A stretch of 31,956 bases of DNA, from the NCBI GenBank assembly GCA_002352425.1, contig DEIK01000062.1, positions 1 through 31,956 of the forward strand. The letters run 5' to 3'. Position numbers and translations under genes: made by a program. The notes under the pieces were generated by a model, which had not been told where the DNA came from, did no database searches, and saw only the letters and a list, made by a program, of their open reading frames with translations. Source of the stretch: Rhodobacteraceae bacterium UBA2776. Its GTDB lineage: Bacteria > Pseudomonadota > Alphaproteobacteria > Rhodobacterales > Rhodobacteraceae. Below are positions 30,268 through 31,956 of the stretch, one piece after another; position 1 is the first letter of the stretch; every line of letters begins with the position of its first letter.

Positions 30268-30866
30268 CGTTTCCAGCCGCCCCGCGCCCGAATTTCGGTT
30301 GATGAAGCATCCGTCATTGGCACATTGATAAAGCACCATGCGGGTGTATCTGCATCCGCCAAGATGCTGGATTGCGGGCCGCGCAGCCGGAAATTTTCAT
30401 AGCGCTTCGCCGCTTTGGACATCCGCGCCGAGGTTCTGTCGCCGGGTCGGGCAATCACCCCAACGGGCACGTTTTCCATGATCCATTCCCAGTGCTGCCA
30501 ACGATGGAATTGTGCCAGATTATCAGCCCCCATCAGCCAGACAAACCGCGTATCCCGCCGCCGTTCAAACACCGCCTCCAGCGTTTTCGCAGTGTAGCGC
30601 GTGCCCACGCGGGCCTCAAAATCGCTGACCTTTATCCGCGGATGATCCGTGATCGCGCGGCACGCCTCCATGCGGGCCTCCATCGCTGCGGGCGCATCGC
30701 GCTTAAGCGGATTTCCCGGACTGACAAGCCACCAAACCTGATCCAGATTGAACCGCTTTAACGCGGCCAAAGAGATATGCACATGCCCCGCGTGTGGCGG
30801 GTCAAATGAGCCGCCCAGCAGGCCGATCCGTTGGCCTGTGGCCGCATAAGGCAGGGTATCGTTCAA
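30264..30866 (-). CDS. nadD: Nicotinate-nucleotide adenylyltransferase
   Basis: NadD adenylylates nicotinate mononucleotide in NAD synthesis. The 200-residue chain has the nucleotidyltransferase motif GLLGGSFDPPHAGHVHIS near the start and the C-terminal STEIR motif in TDASSTEIRARGG. WWLVSPGNPLK, RYTAKTLEAV and FVWLMGADNLAQFHRW are characteristic of the family. Length is normal. In many Rhodobacteraceae nadD lies near other cell-envelope and ribosome-maturation genes. Here it converges on the DMT transporter and is divergent from a DUF2059 gene across 89 bp. Confidence 0.94.
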   Translation of the reverse strand: MNDTLPYAATGQRIGLLGGSFDPPHAGHVHISLAALKRFNLDQVWWLVSPGNPLKRDAPAAMEARMEACRAITDHPRIKVSDFEARVGTRYTAKTLEAVFERRRDTRFVWLMGADNLAQFHRWQHWEWIMENVPVGVIARPGDRTSARMSKAAKRYENFRLRGPQSSILADADTPAWCFINVPMTDASSTEIRARGGWKR

Positions 30867-30955
30867 CCGCTACTTCCTTGTGGTTTGACATCTAACGGCT
30901 ATGCTATCCCATAGGTTGAACATATTAAATAGCCCTAAGTTAGGAGCCGTACCCA

Positions 30956-31453
30956 ATGAATTTTAGAACCCTGACAATGATTGCCCTGTTGGTCGCCCCT
31001 GTGCCCAATCTACTTTTCGCAGGCCCTGATGAAGATGCCGCATTTATTGTCGAGCAAACCGTGAACAAGACTATTTTCACCGGCGCGTTCGAGGCCCTAA
31101 GACCCACCCTATCCAGCGCCGTTCAGTTCGAACTTGAGAAACAGGGCGTCACAGCCAGCGACCCCGAAGCCTATCTTGATATCTACATCGAAGAAATGGT
31201 TGCAGAATTTGTCGACCTGATGCGCATCGAAACCATACAATACTACAAAAGCAAGTTTTCCGAGCAAGAACTGGCTGATATCGCTGCCTTTTACGCCACC
31301 CAAAGTGGGCAAGCCATGATCAAGCTTACACCAGAATTGATGCAGTTTGGCGCAGAAGCTGGGGCGCGGACCGGCCAAATCGCTGGGGCTCAAGCTTACA
31401 AACGTGTTGAACTTCGGCTACAGGCTGAAGGGATCACGATTCACAAAAACTAG
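30956..31453 (+). CDS. Exported DUF2059 protein
   Basis: A 165-residue protein with a signal peptide (MNFRTLTMIALLVAPVPNLLFAG, probable cleavage after LLFA). The C-terminal helical domain fits DUF2059: MVAEFVDLMRIETIQYYKSKFSEQELADIAAFYATQSGQAM followed by TPELMQFGAEAGA. The family is periplasmic and of unknown function. TAGGAGC precedes the ATG at good spacing. The gene is divergent from nadD and 112 bp upstream of ettA; nothing suggests a shared function. Confidence 0.87.
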   Translation: MNFRTLTMIALLVAPVPNLLFAGPDEDAAFIVEQTVNKTIFTGAFEALRPTLSSAVQFELEKQGVTASDPEAYLDIYIEEMVAEFVDLMRIETIQYYKSKFSEQELADIAAFYATQSGQAMIKLTPELMQFGAEAGARTGQIAGAQAYKRVELRLQAEGITIHKN

Positions 31454-31565
31454 ACCAGTTACCCAGCAAACTGGCCGCGCATCCCAATCAACTGATTGCC
31501 CTAGGCTATCAGCTTGGGTATTAGGCTTACAAAGCGACAATCACCGATTTTCAGGAGCATTCCCC

Positions 31566-31956
31566 ATGGCAGCTTATCAATACGTTTACTTCATGGACGG
31601 CGTGTCCAAAACTTACCCCGGCGGCAAGAAACTGTTCGAAAATATTCGGCTGAACTTCTTGCCCGGTGTGAAAATCGGCGTGGTCGGGGTGAATGGCTCG
31701 GGTAAATCAACCTTGATGAAAATCATGGCCGGCATCGACAAGGATTTCACCGGCGAAGCCTGGGTCGCCGAGGGGGCCAAAGTTGGCTACCTGCCGCAGG
31801 AACCCAAGCTGGATGAAACCCTGAGTGTGCGCGAAAATGTGATGCTGGGTGTGGCCCCCAAAAAGGCCATTCTGGATCGGTATAACGAACTCGCGATGAA
31901 CTATTCCGATGAGACCGCCGAGGAAATGGCCAAGCTGCAAGACGAGATCGACGCGC
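31566..31956 (+). CDS. ettA: EttA, ABC-F energy-dependent translational throttle protein (3' end missing)
   Basis: The first 130 codons of an ABC-F protein; the rest lies past the right edge. EttA binds the ribosomal E site and couples translation initiation to the ATP/ADP ratio. The opening YQYVYFMDGVSKTYPGGKKLFENIRLNFLPGVKIGVVGVNGSGKST contains the first Walker A (GVNGSGKST). GYLPQEPKLDETLSVRENVMLGV and the following Asp/Glu-rich helix are characteristic of EttA rather than Uup or YheS. AGGAG lies eight bases before the ATG at 31566. Confidence 0.93.
   Translation, partial: MAAYQYVYFMDGVSKTYPGGKKLFENIRLNFLPGVKIGVVGVNGSGKSTLMKIMAGIDKDFTGEAWVAEGAKVGYLPQEPKLDETLSVRENVMLGVAPKKAILDRYNELAMNYSDETAEEMAKLQDEIDA

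Overview
The window looks like the chromosome of a marine alphaproteobacterium of the Roseobacter group (Rhodobacteraceae). This rests on the mix of protein families: small alphaproteobacterial DUF families beside purA and secG, paired roseobacter-type DMT exporters, a membrane-anchored RTX protein, and an amino-acid ABC transporter next to a PuuA-type glutamine synthetase. Coding DNA is moderately GC-rich and genes are tightly packed on both strands. I saw no rRNA, tRNA, CRISPR array, insertion sequence or prophage. I could run no searches, so family names rest on recognised motifs and overall protein appearance.

Layout. 1-3711 (minus strand): rpiA, gor and hflK (cut by the left edge), preceded by a periplasmic EF-hand protein. 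3778-4731: a MarR regulator divergent from a small membrane protein, with two identical palindromic operators between them. 4857-8929: L-serine dehydratase and a FAD amine/amino-acid oxidoreductase, separated by an AT-rich, minus-strand ParB/Srx-like gene that looks acquired. 9228-13016: an anchored RTX protein, a YcaQ/AlkX-type DNA glycosylase and an unrecognised 509-residue protein with an Ala-rich tract. 13120-16973: DMT transporter, thiamine pyrophosphokinase and a long, very acidic repeat-bearing protein. 17043-18623 (minus): DUF2842 and purA. 18786-21831: DUF6524 protein, secG, pyrG and a DUF1330 protein. 21937-23126: TerB-like and PhnD-like genes sharing a GTGA overlap. 23211-27849: a polar amino-acid ABC transporter (ATPase, binding protein, two permeases) followed by a glutamine-synthetase-family ligase, probably one operon for uptake and gamma-glutamylation of an amine or amino acid. 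27856-31956: a PBP4-type carboxypeptidase, a second DMT transporter, nadD, a DUF2059 protein and the start of ettA.

Most of the window is housekeeping. The parts most worth a second look are the MarR operator pair with an apparently leaderless marR, the lone DGNRR-type ParB-like gene, the 509-residue Ala/Trp-rich protein, the acidic protein with in-frame DNA repeats, the ABC permease with two extracytoplasmic cysteine pairs, and the pair of perfect inverted repeats after the DUF1330 gene. I found no convincing multi-gene novel system.
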